This document shows positions 32,986-46,800 of a stretch of 64,000 bases of DNA, in pieces. The DNA comes from Cyanoderma ruficeps (lineage: Eukaryota; Chordata; Aves; Passeriformes; Timaliidae). The stretch covers positions 25,316,039 through 25,380,038 of the forward strand of contig VZDJ01007753.1 of the NCBI GenBank assembly GCA_008694505.1, given 5' to 3'. The position numbers and the translations under genes were made by a program. Position 1 is the first letter of the stretch. Each line of letters starts with the position of its first letter. A model generated the notes under the pieces. The model saw only the letters and a list, made by a program, of their open reading frames with translations, searched no databases and was not told the DNA's origin.

Positions 32986-34196
32986 AAAAATCTGCTGTTC
33001 ACTATTACTATTTGAAACTAAAAATCATGAAATTGAAATGATCCCTCTAAAGTACAGATGTTTTATTCTTATATATGCTATCATAATACAGAGGAAGAAG
33101 AAGGGCTACTTTTTGTTTCTGTAATCAAAGATTCTTGTGAGTTTGTTAGAAGTTGTAGTGGATACTGAAGTGCAGAATTTGGCCAACAGTTAATATGTTC
33201 AACAAGCATATAACATCCCAAAGTTTAAAGCTTTGCATATCGTGCACTTAAGAGTAGCAGATACTCAGAGGAAATAGTGCAGCTCTGACTTTTTTCTGCC
33301 ACTTGCTAGATACCTTCTTACAAGTTAAAAATAATGTAACTTTAAATACAAGGTATGACCTTCTAGAAGCTTTCTGTAGCTTACAATTCTGTATCTTTTC
33401 AAAGATACAGAAACACAAAGTATTTTCAGTGCTCCTGTTGTGCAACATCCATTACTGGGAGGCAGCTTAAGAAAAGATATGACAGATTGTAGCTGAAAGA
33501 GTCAATTTTTACTAGTTGGGGTTTTGCTGAATCTGGTTGGCAAATTATTACATCAAAAGTCATTTAACTTCTACCCACAGATTTCTGTGGATCTATTTGG
33601 TTGGTTCTTTTGGCACAGAATTTTAAAGGTATTTAGGGCACAGTAGTTATTTGAGTATGTGGATCCTAACATATTAGCTACTACTACTGCTTTCTGCATC
33701 ACTGAAGTCAACAGTGATATTCCAAATGTAACTGACAACTGGGTATTTCCTGTCTGCTGCCTTGTACTGTCTTGATTTGACGAAGTTGTTATTGGCCAGA
33801 CAGTTAGAGACACGAATCTTGGCCAAGAGATTAAATGAGACCACACAGTGGGAACTGAAAGTGTTCAAATTCAAGTCCAGAGGTATCTTCAACCTTTAAA
33901 CCTCACGGATTTATATCAGATTACATGGTCAGAAAAGAAGAGAGTAGGCAGACACGTTCAGTGGGATTTAGTAGTTAACAAAATAACAACTTCATAATGG
34001 TAGTAAAACCATCTTTATGGATGTGTGAAGTTTTCTAAAGATGAAAGAATAGTTTTCTTGAAAAAGGATTTCACTTGGTTACATACCTAGTAATGTTGAT
34101 ATATTTATATGCACACAAGTGGTTAAAATGATGTGACATTCATCAAGTTATTTCAGAGATCTGGTATGAATAACATACTCCAAATATTCTATAGAA

Positions 34197-34219
34197 AATA
34201 AAGGGGGTTTGCAAATAAA
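34197..34219 (+). terminator. COCH: Candidate COCH polyadenylation signals
   Basis: Two AATAAA hexamers (34197-34202 and 34214-34219) lie about 1.2 kb after the COCH stop, followed by T- and GT-containing sequence. They would give a 3' UTR of roughly 1.2 kb. Other hexamers exist in this AT-rich region, so the choice is tentative. Confidence 0.4.
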
Positions 34220-35454
34220 ATGTATAGTAAAAAACAAAACAGCACTTTCCCTGTCAGTCTGGGGTTTCCCTGTTTTCCTCTCCCCCATTATTGATTGTAA
34301 AATTTCAAGTAGTTATGGAGTGGCACAGAAGGGATTGTATTCACTGGGCTTTTGCTGTGCACTTTTTAATAACTTATAACTGGCTATATATTACTCCAAA
34401 CATAAATGGCAAAGATGCCTTGTATTTTTCTAGTAATTGGTATCCTTAATTTTGTTATGTATTTATAGATAAGAGTATTAAGCTTTTGCTGTATAAATTC
34501 ATATGCTGTATCAACTTTGTGCAAAATTTTAATTAATTTAGTTTATAAACTTTTTATAGAAATACATATTGCAAGAAAGCTGAGACTGCTGCTGTCTGTT
34601 TTAATATCTCATAACACAGAAGTCTTTTTATGATGACCCTCATATAGTATAGCTTGAGTAAGTTGTATGTGATGCTTCCTAACTATATTATCTTAAATTG
34701 CAAATCATTCTCAAATAATAAGGCTATTATTTTTACAAATATTTTAATTTGAATGAGTCAATATCAATGTTTTAGTCATTGTTCATATTAGGTAATGTGC
34801 TAGAAAAATAATCTGAACATAAATTGTGTGCTGGCTGATAGAATCATGTTTTCCCTCCTACTTTGCTTTTACTATTGGAAAGAAATAGGTAGCCTTAACT
34901 CATGTCATTCATTCATCTGACAAAAAGCATGTTTGCACCCCTGGGACACTGAAAGTGGCAGAGCTAAACGTCCATATATTTCCATTTCACAGGAATGGTG
35001 ATACCATGTTACTTGCACCCTTCATACACTCCTCTTACACTCAGATGAGGAGTATAGAAAATACTTTTTAAAGATACAATGTTTATGTGCCAGCAAGCAT
35101 TTATGAGCAGAGTTTCCATCTGAGAAAAACATCGGTGGAATATGGATAAAAGGATTGAGAGCTGGTGAGATGCCGAGGCAGGGTGGAAAGGATGTGGACT
35201 GTGCTGTAAGCAGGCAGATCTGGAGGAGGAACAGCATGGTGGAGGGTAGCAGGCACAGGTTGAAGCTCTGGTTTGTTAAACAAGGTAAGTAAAGCCCCAG
35301 ACAAGGATTCAGTTTTACGCTGACAGACCAAGCAGTACAAAGAATATGAAGAGAGCTGCAGCCACCATCAGTTATGCAAACTCCAGTGGGAAAAACTGCT
35401 GCAGATTTAGGGCTGTCAGTCAAGAATTCAGTCTGCAGGGGATCAATTCTGTTC

Positions 35455-35580
35455 TCTTGTGAGATTAATGAAAACCACTGTAAAGGGACTGGACTACATG
35501 ATCTGAAAACCACTTTAAAGGGACTGGACTACATGATCTTTAAAAGGTCCTTTCCAACTGAAACCACTTCGATTTTCTGT
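35455..35580 (+). mobile_element. CR1 3'-end fragment with a 35-bp internal duplication
   Basis: GGGACTGGACTACATGATCT followed by TTAAAAGGTCCTTTCCAACT is the terminal CR1 segment in sense orientation, ending in a degraded ATTCTATG tail. A 35-bp unit occurs twice in tandem (35470-35504 and 35505-35539) with one mismatch. Confidence 0.75.
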
Positions 35581-37559
35581 GCCATATTTCCCTGAACAGT
35601 ACTCAGACACAGGGGGGCTCAGATTTGCAATCCCAGTTCTGATGACATAGCACATTAAAAAAAAAAAAAATAGGATTCCTTTATTTAGAAAAGGGTAGAA
35701 ACCTCTGAGGTTAGGGGTTTAGGCACTTAACTGTAACTCCCATTCTGTTTTGAATTTTACATCAAATAGTAGTTAACACAGTTCAAACCTCATCCTTCCC
35801 ACTTAGAGCAAGCTAAATTTACAAAATTTTATTAATTTGCTGTCATAAATAAATTGAAATCCCTTTTTGTACCATGATAACTTCCAAGAAGAGCTACAAT
35901 TGACAGCCATGCTTTGGTTCGGACACATGCCTGAGCACTGGAAACATTCCCTGCCACAAGATCTTTCCTGGGTAAATTCTCCACTCACTGGCTACTTTAT
36001 AACAGAAAAGAGTATCACCTTCCTTTGTCATTGGCAGTATGTCTTTCTCAGTCTTAGAAGAAAACTCAGGCCAATGTCTCTGATTCTGCTTACAAATTTT
36101 CTGCACCTCAAATTTTGCACCTTGCACTTATCTTAGGCATTTAGGTCCTCTCTTTAGCATGAATCACCTTGTATATACATCTCTTGATAACATGGCTATT
36201 TCTAGCTGTGACAAGTGCAGTATATATGAAAAGCAGGTATACATTCTAAGAATGAAGGTCAGTAAACTGCAGAGAAATTTTCATAGTCACACCTGCAACC
36301 TGGTAGCAAAAGCCTTCTACACTATATCCTTAAGCAGAATGCAAAATGGGTCTCAGAAGTTGACCAACCTTTTATCATTGTGAAACTATTAATATTGAAT
36401 TGGCAGGGAATGAAAAAGACCCAAAAGAAAGACCATCCTAACATTTTTTAAGAGAAAATAGTCACTTTAAAAGTACTATGCCTTTTAAAATCAATGCCAA
36501 TAAAGAGCTGTGCATAAACAAGCCAAAATCATTTGCATCGGAAGTCAACAATTATAATTCTCTACAACTTACGAAGTAATTTTGGAGTGGGAAGAGAGAA
36601 AGAAGAACAAGGTTGGAATTTTTGGCACATTAGTATAGTCTCATCACAACAGTAGATTCTTATAAATATTTTAATTAATTCCATTTGCATTTCATATTAG
36701 TGTTCTCACGTAAGCCTTCCCTTCTATGAGGTCCCATAAAATACAGTATTTTTACCTTCCCTGTTCTGAAGAAGAAAAGTGGGGACAACTTCTTATGCCT
36801 TGCTTTTAAGCCTCTTTCCTTATGGGGCAACTCTCAATATCACTACCTAGCTCCACCAATTCTGTCAGCACTTTCCTTCCTTTCAAGAGCCTGAGGGGTA
36901 AGTCAGCTCCAGAAAGCATCAAAGCCACAAAAATGACAGAAAATTTCTCTGTTCCATGCAAGTGTCACAGAAGGCCTGAGCACACTGTCAAAGACGATCA
37001 ACTTAACCAAACTGCCTGAAAACTGGGGACGTAAATCCTCAGCCTAATAAAATCAATGGCTTTGGTTTGGTCCTGAGACAGTAAATGTAAATGGTATTTT
37101 TGGGAGGTGGAAGCAGAACGTGGCTGCACATCTTGTGATCACCTGTCATCCAGAGACACCAAACACATGGAAACTTCGAATGAACAGTTTATAACTGAAG
37201 CATCAGCCAGTTTTCAGTCATATATGTCTATTAACGGGAGCACACATTCTTTTGCCCTAATGGGCCTCAGAAATTTGGCCTCTAGCTTCAGCTGAGGAAA
37301 GAACAGGTTCTGAAAACTTGCTGTCTATGAGTAAATCCCAGGTTTAATCTCTGCTTTGAAGCAAATGACCACTTTAAATTTAATCTCATTAGGATCAAAA
37401 TTTCCTTTCAAACAATCAAGTCTGGTTAATGAAGTGTCCTTTATCATAAGCTGCTTTCATGAAACGGAAGGGTATTTATTGTTTCATTACTCTCTGATTT
37501 GTTTACATTAATCTGCATCTATACACAAGCAAATATTGTGTCCTATTTGTCTCTGCATT

Positions 37560-37790
37560 CCACACCCCGAGCAGTTACCTGTAAATAGCAGCCGGGTCAG
37601 CTGATCTCTGGCCATCCCAGGACGATGAAGGGAAGGGTTAGGGTTTACCACAGCCAGGAGGAGCAGGCAGCATCGCTCCCCGCTGCCAAGCCGCCGAGGC
37701 TCACGCTGCGGGCGCCCTCCTGGGAGCCCGGCTGGGAGCCCGGCGCTGTCAGCTTGAATAGACACTCAGCCCCGGGGCAGAACTGAACCT
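37560..37790. other. Small GC-rich patch in the COCH-STRN3 intergenic region
   Basis: This patch is enriched in CpG and G/C against AT-rich surroundings and contains a tandem 12-bp repeat (TGGGAGCCCGGC twice, about 37729-37744). It shows no CR1 similarity that I recognise. It could be a remnant of a regulatory element or an old repeat. Confidence 0.5.
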
Positions 37791-39257
37791 ACAGCTGAAC
37801 TTCACACTGGATCAGGTCCTAAGACACCAGCATGGGAATCCTGCACTGCTGTTTTTGCTAGCAAATGTTAACTAAACTTTTCCAACCTCTGCTGAGGTCA
37901 GATACAGCCTTTACTACTTAACAGCAACTGGAGTATGGCAGAATGTAAGCAAAGGGATAGAAAACTATTTTTCTGCCCTGGTGGATGCGATCAGATTACA
38001 AGTATGACAAACAATTATCTGCCAAAGAATACAAGATAGAGACAACAAGAAGTCAAAAGATTGAGAAAAAGACTGGTAAGATTTAGGAAAATACTTTAAA
38101 TTAGATGGGAAAATCACAAAAATTACTAACTTAGCACTACTTCCAAATTTTTTGTATGTTCCAAATAAAACGATGAAATTAAATAATAATTTTTTCAAAT
38201 GAAAAGCAAATTCTCAATTATGTAGTTTCTGAAATTCTCTTGATGCCTTAGGGAATTTTAAGAACGTATTACTTGTTCAGAAAAGGTAGATGGCAAAACA
38301 GCTTTCTCTCATCTAAACACTCTAAATTAGGTGAGATACACAAATCTCTTGAACTAATTCTGGCGAGGACTAGGAGCCAGTTTAGAAAAAAAAACCCCAG
38401 CCCTGTCTGGCACAGCACGTTGGTAGCAAATATATCAACAAGGAATTTACTCCCCAACGGTCAGATTTGCTCAAATCTAAACAGAGACTAGACTAACACA
38501 ATTAGGAGAAAGTGAAAATGATCAGTTGCTTCTGTTAAACCCAAATAATCTGCCAAAAAAAAGATTTCTGACAGAATATAATGCATGTGCACCATGAAAA
38601 CTGTCATGTGTTAGGTCAGTCAAACTGGGAAAAGTATTTCCAGTCTCTAAGAAATTCTTCTGTATGGCACTTGTCAGCTATATCTTTACAGAAAACTGTT
38701 TATTAAGATTAGCAGAGTCAGTCACCTGGGTTATCTCAGGCAAGGGAGACACATCAGTAATTCAGGAAGCCAACACACAGCTCCTGTTTTTGCAAACATC
38801 TACCCTAGTAATGAGGACGTATCAGTATTTTTAAAAGACTTGCTATCATTAAGGTGCAATAGTATTTCTAACACCAGAAAACTCCAGCAGAGGGAATCCA
38901 GGGAAAACCTCTGGCTACCAGCCAGTCCACCAAAAGCTCAGGGCATGTAAGACAGAGTCATGATTCCAACTCCAACACAGCCCCAGTGCATGCAGAGCAG
39001 CTGCAGGCCCTTCCAAGAGCTTCTGCTTTTGAGCTCCTACTGCTCTGCACAAGTAGTACCCCAATACTATCCCAGTAAAATACGAGTAGCCATCAGGTAT
39101 GGTCTGAGAAGTGCCCAGATGCAACTGGTCCCTCCAGGTGCACCAGGATCAGTGACAGCTTCCCAACAGCCATATGGCAAGCCAAGGTGAGGTGGAGACA
39201 AGCCTCAGGAAACACCTTGTTTGTTAAAAAGAGAAGTTCTTAAAGGCAAAACATAAA

Positions 39258-39294
39258 TACACGTGTATGTGTATATATAGACACACACACATAC
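39258..39294. repeat. TG/TA/CA microsatellite beside CR1
   Basis: CGTGTATGTGTATATATAGA followed by CACACACACATA, immediately left of the CR1 copy at 39299. Confidence 0.75.
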
Positions 39295-39298
39295 AGGC

Positions 39299-40165
39299 AC
39301 TGCAGTGACAAGCTGGGTGGTGTGGTTGACACACCTGAGGGATGGGGTCTGGTCATCCAGAGGGACCTGGACAAGTTCCAGGAGCAGGTCCATGGGAACC
39401 TCAGGAGGGTTAACAAGACCAGGTGCTGGTGCTGCACCTGGGTTGGGGCAATCCCCGGAATCAGCACAGGCTGGGGATGAACAGATGGAGCAGCCCTGCC
39501 CAGAAGGACTTGGGGGTGCTGGAGGGTGAGAGGCTGGACATGACCCAGCCATGGGCACTCCCAGCCCAGAGAGCCAAACGTGTCCTGGGCTGCATCCAAA
39601 GCAGCGTGGGCAGCAGGGCCAGGGAGGGGATCCTCTGCTCTGCTCTGCTGAGACCCCACCTGCAGGGCTGCATCAGCTCTGGGTGCCAGCACAGGAAGGA
39701 CATGGACCTGCTGGAGTGAGTCCAGAGGAGAGTCACAAGATGATCAAAGGAATGGAGGACATCTCAAGAGTGTTGGGGTTGGCCAACCTGGAAAAGAAAA
39801 GGCTTTGGGCTAACCTAATGATGGCCTTCCAGTAGCTGAAGGGAGCCTGTAAGAAAGCTGGAGAGGGACTTTTTACACGAGCATGTGGTGATAGGACAAG
39901 GGGAAACTGCTCCAAACTGAAAGAGAACAGATTAAATTGGATACTGGAAAAAAATTCTTTACTGTGAGGGTGGTGAGTGACTGGCACACAGGTTGCCCAG
40001 AGAAGCTGTGGATGCCCCATCCCTGAAGTGTTGAAAGCCAGGCTGGATGGGGCAATAAAAAACCTGTTTAGTGGAAACTGCCCCTGTCCATGGTGGGGGT
40101 ACAGGCTTGGAACTAAATGATTTTCAGTATCCCTTCCATTCCAGGCCTTTCTATGAGCCTATGAA
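39299..40165 (+). mobile_element. CR1 LINE fragment, the longest in the window
   Basis: In sense orientation it runs from a 'CCAGAGGGACCTGGACAAG' segment through 'CTGCATCCAAAGCAGCGTGG' to the 3' end 'TTCCATTCCAGGCCTTTCTATG', the ATTCTATG-like tail. The body is GC-rich relative to its surroundings. It is in the COCH-STRN3 intergenic space. Long frames on both strands here are degraded ORF2 or its antisense. Confidence 0.88.
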
Positions 40166-43100
40166 ACCAAACCAAACAAAAATGCAAGGAGTCAGCACTG
40201 TGAGCAAAGTGCTTTCCACTGATGTGATGGGAAGTGCTGGAGCCAAGTGTAATCAGTTTTAAAGTAAATTAAAGCACATAATAGTAAGAGCATGCCTGGA
40301 CAGAATGTGCTATCAGTTTCAAAATAAATTAGCACACAATATGTGAAATGGATGGCCATTGATAGTGTAGCTTCAAGCCCACAGTTTTTCCACTTTGAAA
40401 ATCTACCAATTTTCTCCTGGCAAATAAATTTGTCCTCAGTATTTCTAAATTAGGGAAGGTTCTTAACCAGGGCTTGTTACACTCTTTTTCACGTGTATTT
40501 GCTATTTATGTGGATGGCATACTACTATTTACAATCCAGTGGGCTACAGTCACCACTGATCTGCTTCAAACAGTTCCTACAATAAAAAGCAAGATGGAGA
40601 CTAAGTCTGTTAACATCAATTACACCCTAAATGCTAAAGGTGTTATTAAACACATTCAGATATCTTTCCATTCAGGTTCTGAGCACCAGTCCTTTGGGTC
40701 TCACAAAGAGAAGTAAATCCATTCATAAGCTGAGATGTTTTTTGCTAAATGAAATAATTTCTTTCAGCACTATTATTTTCCCCATCACCAGTACTACAGC
40801 TCTTCCATTCTAAAAAACTCAAAACCAACAAATTAAGGTTTGAACATGTTACACCCCACAACAAATAAAATAGGACATATTAGAAATTATTGGTAATATG
40901 TAATGAACAATGCCTCGCTACAGCATTTGATCCACTATGCATTAGTGAACTAAGATGATTGTTAAGATTTCAATTAAGGAAAATAAGCAAATAGTTTTGG
41001 TTTTATCATTTCAATTTTAATACAATTAAAAAAAAAGGTAAATGTTATGCATGGTAATGTTTATTAAACAATCACATTTTATTTAAGCATTAAAATGCAG
41101 CAGTCTGGAAAAGCTGCCAGAAACAATGTTTGGCTTCAGAAAAGGCAATTATGAAATTACTTCCAATAAAATTCAAATACTCTCTTGTCTGTTGATTAGT
41201 TGAATGCTTTAGACTGGAAAGAACAAAAAGTGCAAATCAGCTGAATGTTACTTTCAAAAGTAAAGTCTTAGTGTCCTACAAGCAATTACTGGAAGGCCTT
41301 ACCTCAATCTTCATGATAAAGGACAAAATTCTCCAATTCCTACACAATTATAATTTACTGTAACATTTCAAGCAATGCAACATTATTACTAAAACAAAAT
41401 TAATTCCAAAATATAACTGCAGTATTCTGCCTACCATGAGCACCTCTTTCCATTTTTTTTTTTTTAAAGTTCTAATTTGCTTGACATGAGATGGCAAGAA
41501 ATACATTCTTACTGGAAAACTGGAAACTTACATGGAACAATGCAGTTAAACCACTTATAGGAACATGTTCTAGCTTTAGTTAACTTATGCCTAAACATAC
41601 TACTTTACATGAAAATACTCATATTGTGTTATTCTGTTTCAGCTGATACACTTTAAGCAAAGTGACTCATCACAGGATAGGTAAATGTTGACCTTCATTT
41701 TAGATTTTTGTGCATCAGCTTCATGGAAGGACTTGGAAAGAAATGGACAAAGGTAAGTTATATGGGGAAATGTTAGGTATTTAGGTTTGGGGTTTTTTTC
41801 TAATTCAACACAACTATTCAGTGGCAGCTTGAAATAAAGAGAGTACCTTTCTGGCTCCTAAATCACTTCAGGATCACTTCATATGCAAAGATAACAAAAA
41901 ACACTGAGATTATCATCTTAGAAGGGCTGTAAGAATACACTAGGAATTTTCGGTTTGTTCTTGTAAAAATCTTTTAAAACACTGTGGAAACATGTTCTTA
42001 TATGTGGCTACTGCTGCTTGAAACTGAACAGTTGCTCAACATCCAGACAACTATTACAATCTTGCAGACGCAAAGCAGCTTATAAGCGTAATAAACAAAT
42101 GGTCATTTTGCTAAAATTAAGAACTAATTTAGTAATTTGTAGAATGACTCTTTCAAACTGTGCAACACAAAATAATGTAGCCAACAGTAACATACAGGTA
42201 CACCATTTAATATTTATTATATGCATTTTATATACATTATTTTTCAACAGCTGTACTTTTGCTATGTGGTACAATCTTAAAAATTTGCTGATTCATAGTT
42301 TGTAAAACAGAAACCTTACAAAACTCATCAAAACTCGCAAACTGATCAGAAAAGTTTTGTGGAAGACTAGAAAAAATACTTTTTTGTATTAATCATGCAT
42401 TACACAAACAAAATTTTTAGTTACACCATAAACTGAAGCACATCTGAAAAATAAAATAAAAGCAGGGAATAACTAGTCAAAACACAGCAGATTTATGAAT
42501 CTTGAATTAACTACTTTTGTATTCTATTTGAAATGCAAATAAAAATAATTTTCACTCCAAAGGTTCTGAAACAAGATTTTTTTTTTTTTGGAATCAACTC
42601 CACTCCAGGTACTTAACCAGAGGAAAAAGAATTTCTTGGTTTGCAACTTTAGAATTATCAAATGTCCCATTTTCTCATCTATTTTAGACTGTTCAAAGAG
42701 TGCCATAACAGATATACAGGGCCCTTTAACACACTACATAAAAGGATATAAAGACCAACAAAAAGTGAAATAAATAACAATAGGCCATTAGCAAGATGGG
42801 TAATCCTTGATAAATAAACTCGTAAATACAGTAAGATGTACAAAATATCACATAGTGATAGGATGCCAAGATTAATTTTTTTTAAGAGTTCATTCAGGGG
42901 TGTTAACCCCTCTGTGTTTCATTTGAACACATTTTACAGTCCTTTATTTATGAAGACAGTTATGCGATGATGATGAATTAGCATCCTTAAGCAAGGACTT
43001 AGCTGAGCTGTATTAGGCAAAAGAAGGGAAGATTGTGGTTACACGGCAGCGGGTCAGTGAGATCTCTGTGTTTTAGGGTTCTATAATGCAGAAAAACATT

Positions 43101-43719
43101 ATCAATACAATCTTGAGCACTGTTGTGACAGGCTAAATATATAAAAAGACTTATAAAAACTAGAATTTTATCCAAACATTTTGTGCAACTAATGCTAAAA
43201 TATTTTAAGTTAAATTTCCTTTTCTTTAAAGCAAAATAAAAGTTTAAAAGGGGAATCTGTGGCATTCAACTGATAAACAGAAGATTACTAAGAGATGAAA
43301 AGAAAGCTACTCTTGGAGCTCACTTCCCCCCACAAGAGCACCACATTCCTAACCCTAAGGCAGCACACAGAGTCCAAAATAAAAGTCTTTTGTAAGATCA
43401 GACTCCACGTTTGCTTAAAGACACCTAAAGAACAGACATATGCTCAGTTCATATCCAGTCAAGGCTACAAATACTGGTTTTCTTTTTTGTATTTGTCCCC
43501 ACCCCCCCAAATACAGTAATTACAGTTAAATGAATGAGCCTGACATTGTTCAGGATGTGGTGACTTTTCACCAACTTCCACCTGCCCCACTTAAGAGCCT
43601 TCACCCAGGCAGATCAGATGTAGTGTCTTATTGGTAACCTTATAATTGATGGCAGTGACGCATTCCCTCTTTTTTGTCCAAACAGACCTGCTGTTATGAT
43701 GCAGGTTTGTTCTGCTATG
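40166..43719. other. Intergenic DNA and STRN3 3' UTR
   Basis: The right part (about 42.9-43.7 kb) is likely STRN3 3' UTR read on the - strand. The rest is AT-rich with T runs at 41452-41466 and 42579-42590 and no recognised gene. Confidence 0.6.
42943..42948 (-). terminator. STRN3: Candidate STRN3 polyadenylation signal
   Basis: An AATAAA on the - strand lies about 770 nt after the STRN3 stop, followed by GTGTTC-type sequence. It would give a 3' UTR near 0.8 kb. Further - strand AATAAA copies occur near 41060-41085, so a longer UTR is possible. Confidence 0.4.
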
Positions 43720-43889
43720 TCACACGAATACTTTGGCAAGGGCATCAGCTCCTGCACTGGCAATATATGCTTTTGATGGATGAAATGCTACATCATAAAT
43801 TGATTCATCCAGCTTTTTCCTATGAGCTGTTATTTCTTGCACACATGTCTTGCTGTCCAAATTCCACAACCTAATGGAACAATCATGGC
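43720..43889 (-). CDS. STRN3: STRN3 last coding exon: WD40 repeats 6-7 and stop
   Basis: It follows TTAAACAG... wait-free acceptor CTAAACAG on the - strand and encodes HDCSIRLWNLDSKTCVQE, AHRKKLDESIYDVAFHP and the C-terminal AYIASAGADALAKVFV. The stop TGA is at 43722-43720. The C-terminus matches human STRN3 in length and sequence as I recall it. Confidence 0.97.
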
Positions 43890-46800
43890 CTGTTTAGGAA
43901 AGAAAGAAAGGAAAAAGACAAAAAGACAAGGTTATATTTGTCAGAAATTCAGTGCATCGTAAGTGCATAATTTATATAGAACATGAAAAAAAGAAAAAAA
44001 CAACCCTTACTTCCAGACATTAAATAGATTCCATTAGGATCTACAGCTAGACTTGTGACAGCATCCAAGTGAGCAACCATAGAATGGATCATTTTACCTA
44101 AAAGAAAAATAAACAGTGAATTTTCTGTGAAGTACTGTTTATTTAGAAAAAAAAAATCAACCCATTTCCCTTGAATGCAATATAAGGTAATACGCTTATT
44201 TAGATTTCAGTAATATTTGAATGGTTCTATTCCATTAGAAATTATGACATTTCAACTGCAGACTCTTGGATAAACCTAAGGACAAATGACACACAACTCT
44301 CACAAAGGTATTCCCATTGTAAACAATCTTTTTATCCACTTGACATCTCTACTGGCAGCAATAACAGTGAAGACCTAAAATGACTGAGTCAGAACCTCTG
44401 TTTCTTAAATGTCCTAACAACCTCCCCAGTAGGGCAGTGTTGATGAAGCTTTGTAAAAGGAGACTTACTGAGGCTTATCAATGGTCCATCTATCTCTGTC
44501 ATTGCTAGGAGAAGAAAAATAAGGCAACTATAGGTGATACTTGCCCAAAATACTCGCCAGCTTCTAACAACTATTTGGTTATGTCACAAACCAGAACAGT
44601 TTGCATTCAACTACTCTTAATGCATTTCTTTACATTGACCTCTGTTCCTGGACTCTTAATAACACTTTTTAGCATCTCATTATGCTTTTGGGAAGGAGTT
44701 GCAGAATGTTTAACTGCACAGAAGAACCACTGCCTCTCTCCTGTTTTGAGTCTGTCACCTGCTGGGGATTAGCAACTGAACCTCAGTTCATGTGTTTAAA
44801 AAGAGAGCAAATAAATCCCTGTAAGACCATGACCAACATGAAGAAAGTATATCAGCTTTGTTCAGTTGTTTGTCTTCCTAAAGAACCTCAGCCTATTCAG
44901 TTTCTAAGATTCTTCCTGAAGAAGCAGAAAGCTACTGAAGATCTTTGATCATCCTTCTAACCATTCTCTGAAACACACTAATTTGGCTATATCCCTTTTG
45001 AGATAAGGGAGACTTCATTCAAAGTATTCATACAAAAGTATTAAAAATGTTCCCTTTTGCTTTCTATCCCTTTCCCTCCTTCTAATACGCATTTTGCTAT
45101 TCTGACTGCTAAGCAACAAACTAGTATTTTTATCCAACCTCTTATCATAACTCCAAGGTTTTACTTTGAATAAGAACAGTCAGCCCAGTGATTATTATTT
45201 TATATTACAATGTTTATTTTTCCTTACATGTATCATTTCACATTTATCCACATGGAATTTAATTTTCCTGCTTTTATGTCTTTTAAGATCTCCAGTTCTT
45301 CCTCATCAGCCTTCACGTTTAATAATCTGAATTAATGAAAGTTAACTGCCAATATACTGTTCCCTGTTCAGATGACTCACTATGCTGAACTATTGCTGAT
45401 CCCTTCAGACCCGCTGATATTTTATTCCACAAAAAGACCATTTACTTTGCCCTGTTTCCTGTCTTTGACCCAATTATTTTTTCAGGCAGATTTTTTTTCC
45501 TTATACTTTGTTTCTTTGAAATAATAAATGTTAATTTCAGCAACATCAACACAATGCATTTAATAACCACAATTCAAATACATATGTTCATGGCAGGCGC
45601 AGAGTGGAAAAAATGTCCAGCTTTTTTGCCTTAGAAAACAAAACCCCCAGGAACACCATCCCCTATTGGGCCCAAACCAAACACACTTCAAACAGGGGTT
45701 TTGCATGTGCCTACTTAATTGATTACTTGATTTTTTTTTTCTCCCTTCCAAGTTTGATAGGTAACATGTAGAAAGTGATAGGTAATTTCACAAATAGGAA
45801 GTTTAAGTTTGTTCTTACAATTATTTTAACATTTTTGTCATGACAGACAGTGCAGTTTTTCAGATCCTTTTCTGTTTTATAAACCTTATCAACAACTTAA
45901 GTGTAACACAGGATTTCATTACCACAATGAATTTGGGAATATTTCTTGCCCTAATAGGTGCTAAGTGATTTTTTTTACTACTAAGAGTTGAAAAACATAA
46001 CTGACACATGCTTAGAGTTAAAACATACTCTATAAGTTAGGAAAACTCTAAATTAAAGACCACTTTCTTATCCCTCACAACTATCTCTGCCTGTTTGGAG
46101 AGTGTTTTCTGACTTCTAAAGACACAACTGCAACAGTGAAGGTATTTCAGAGAGAAGATAGCAAAAAGATTTAATCTTGGAGACATCAAAAGTTCTGTTT
46201 TGTGTAAGACTGCATCCCTAGTAAGCTTTCTACAAATGGATTTTCCCTATGTCATCCAGATTTCTTTAAACATATCCATATGTACAAATCAGCTTTTCTT
46301 TATCCTTACCCGTTTTGTTGTCAAAAAATTTGATGTGTCTATCTTCATGTGCTGTAATAGTTACAGGAAGTGTGGGATGACTTACTACCTTGTTAATATG
46401 ATTATTTGATTGTACACCTGGGAAAAAAAAGAATATTCATCAGCCTTAAAGGACACGTTAAAGTTAAAATGACAGTATTTTAGCATTACACTTTATACTA
46501 GCATATTATTTAATATTATGTAAGTAATATTTTAGGACCAATGGATCTCCTAAGAAATAAAGTTTCTTGCTTTACAGGATAGGGCAAAATGAGGTAGACT
46601 CTAGCCAAAGTACTGTAAGGTTAAAGCTTGCAAGTAGTTTGCACCCATGAAAGATTCTTGAGAGATAAAACCCAGCAAGTACTGCAGGGCAGCACCAGCC
46701 AAGTAGAAACAAACTGTAGCATGAGTAACATATGTTTAGCACACAGCACTTACACCTCCACATCAAAAAATATTTAGTTTGGGGGGAAAAAAAAAAAAGA

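Larger units (their letters stand above)
32986..39257. other. COCH 3' UTR and intergenic DNA
   Basis: The COCH 3' UTR probably runs to about 34.2 kb. Beyond it are the CR1 tail at 35.5 kb and the GC-rich patch at 37.6 kb. A 163-codon frame at 35022-35513 (-) overlaps the CR1 tail and has no recognised homology. Confidence 0.6.

Noticed and set aside
35022..35513. 163-codon frame on the - strand
   Set aside because: No recognised domain or splice signals, and its 5' part runs through a CR1 tail.
37636..37652. Telomere-like GGGTTAGGGTT
   Set aside because: Fewer than two full TTAGGG units; too short to be an interstitial telomeric array.
39205..39835. Several overlapping frames on both strands near 39.2-39.8 kb
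   Set aside because: They fall in a CR1 fragment and are degraded LINE sequence or its antisense.
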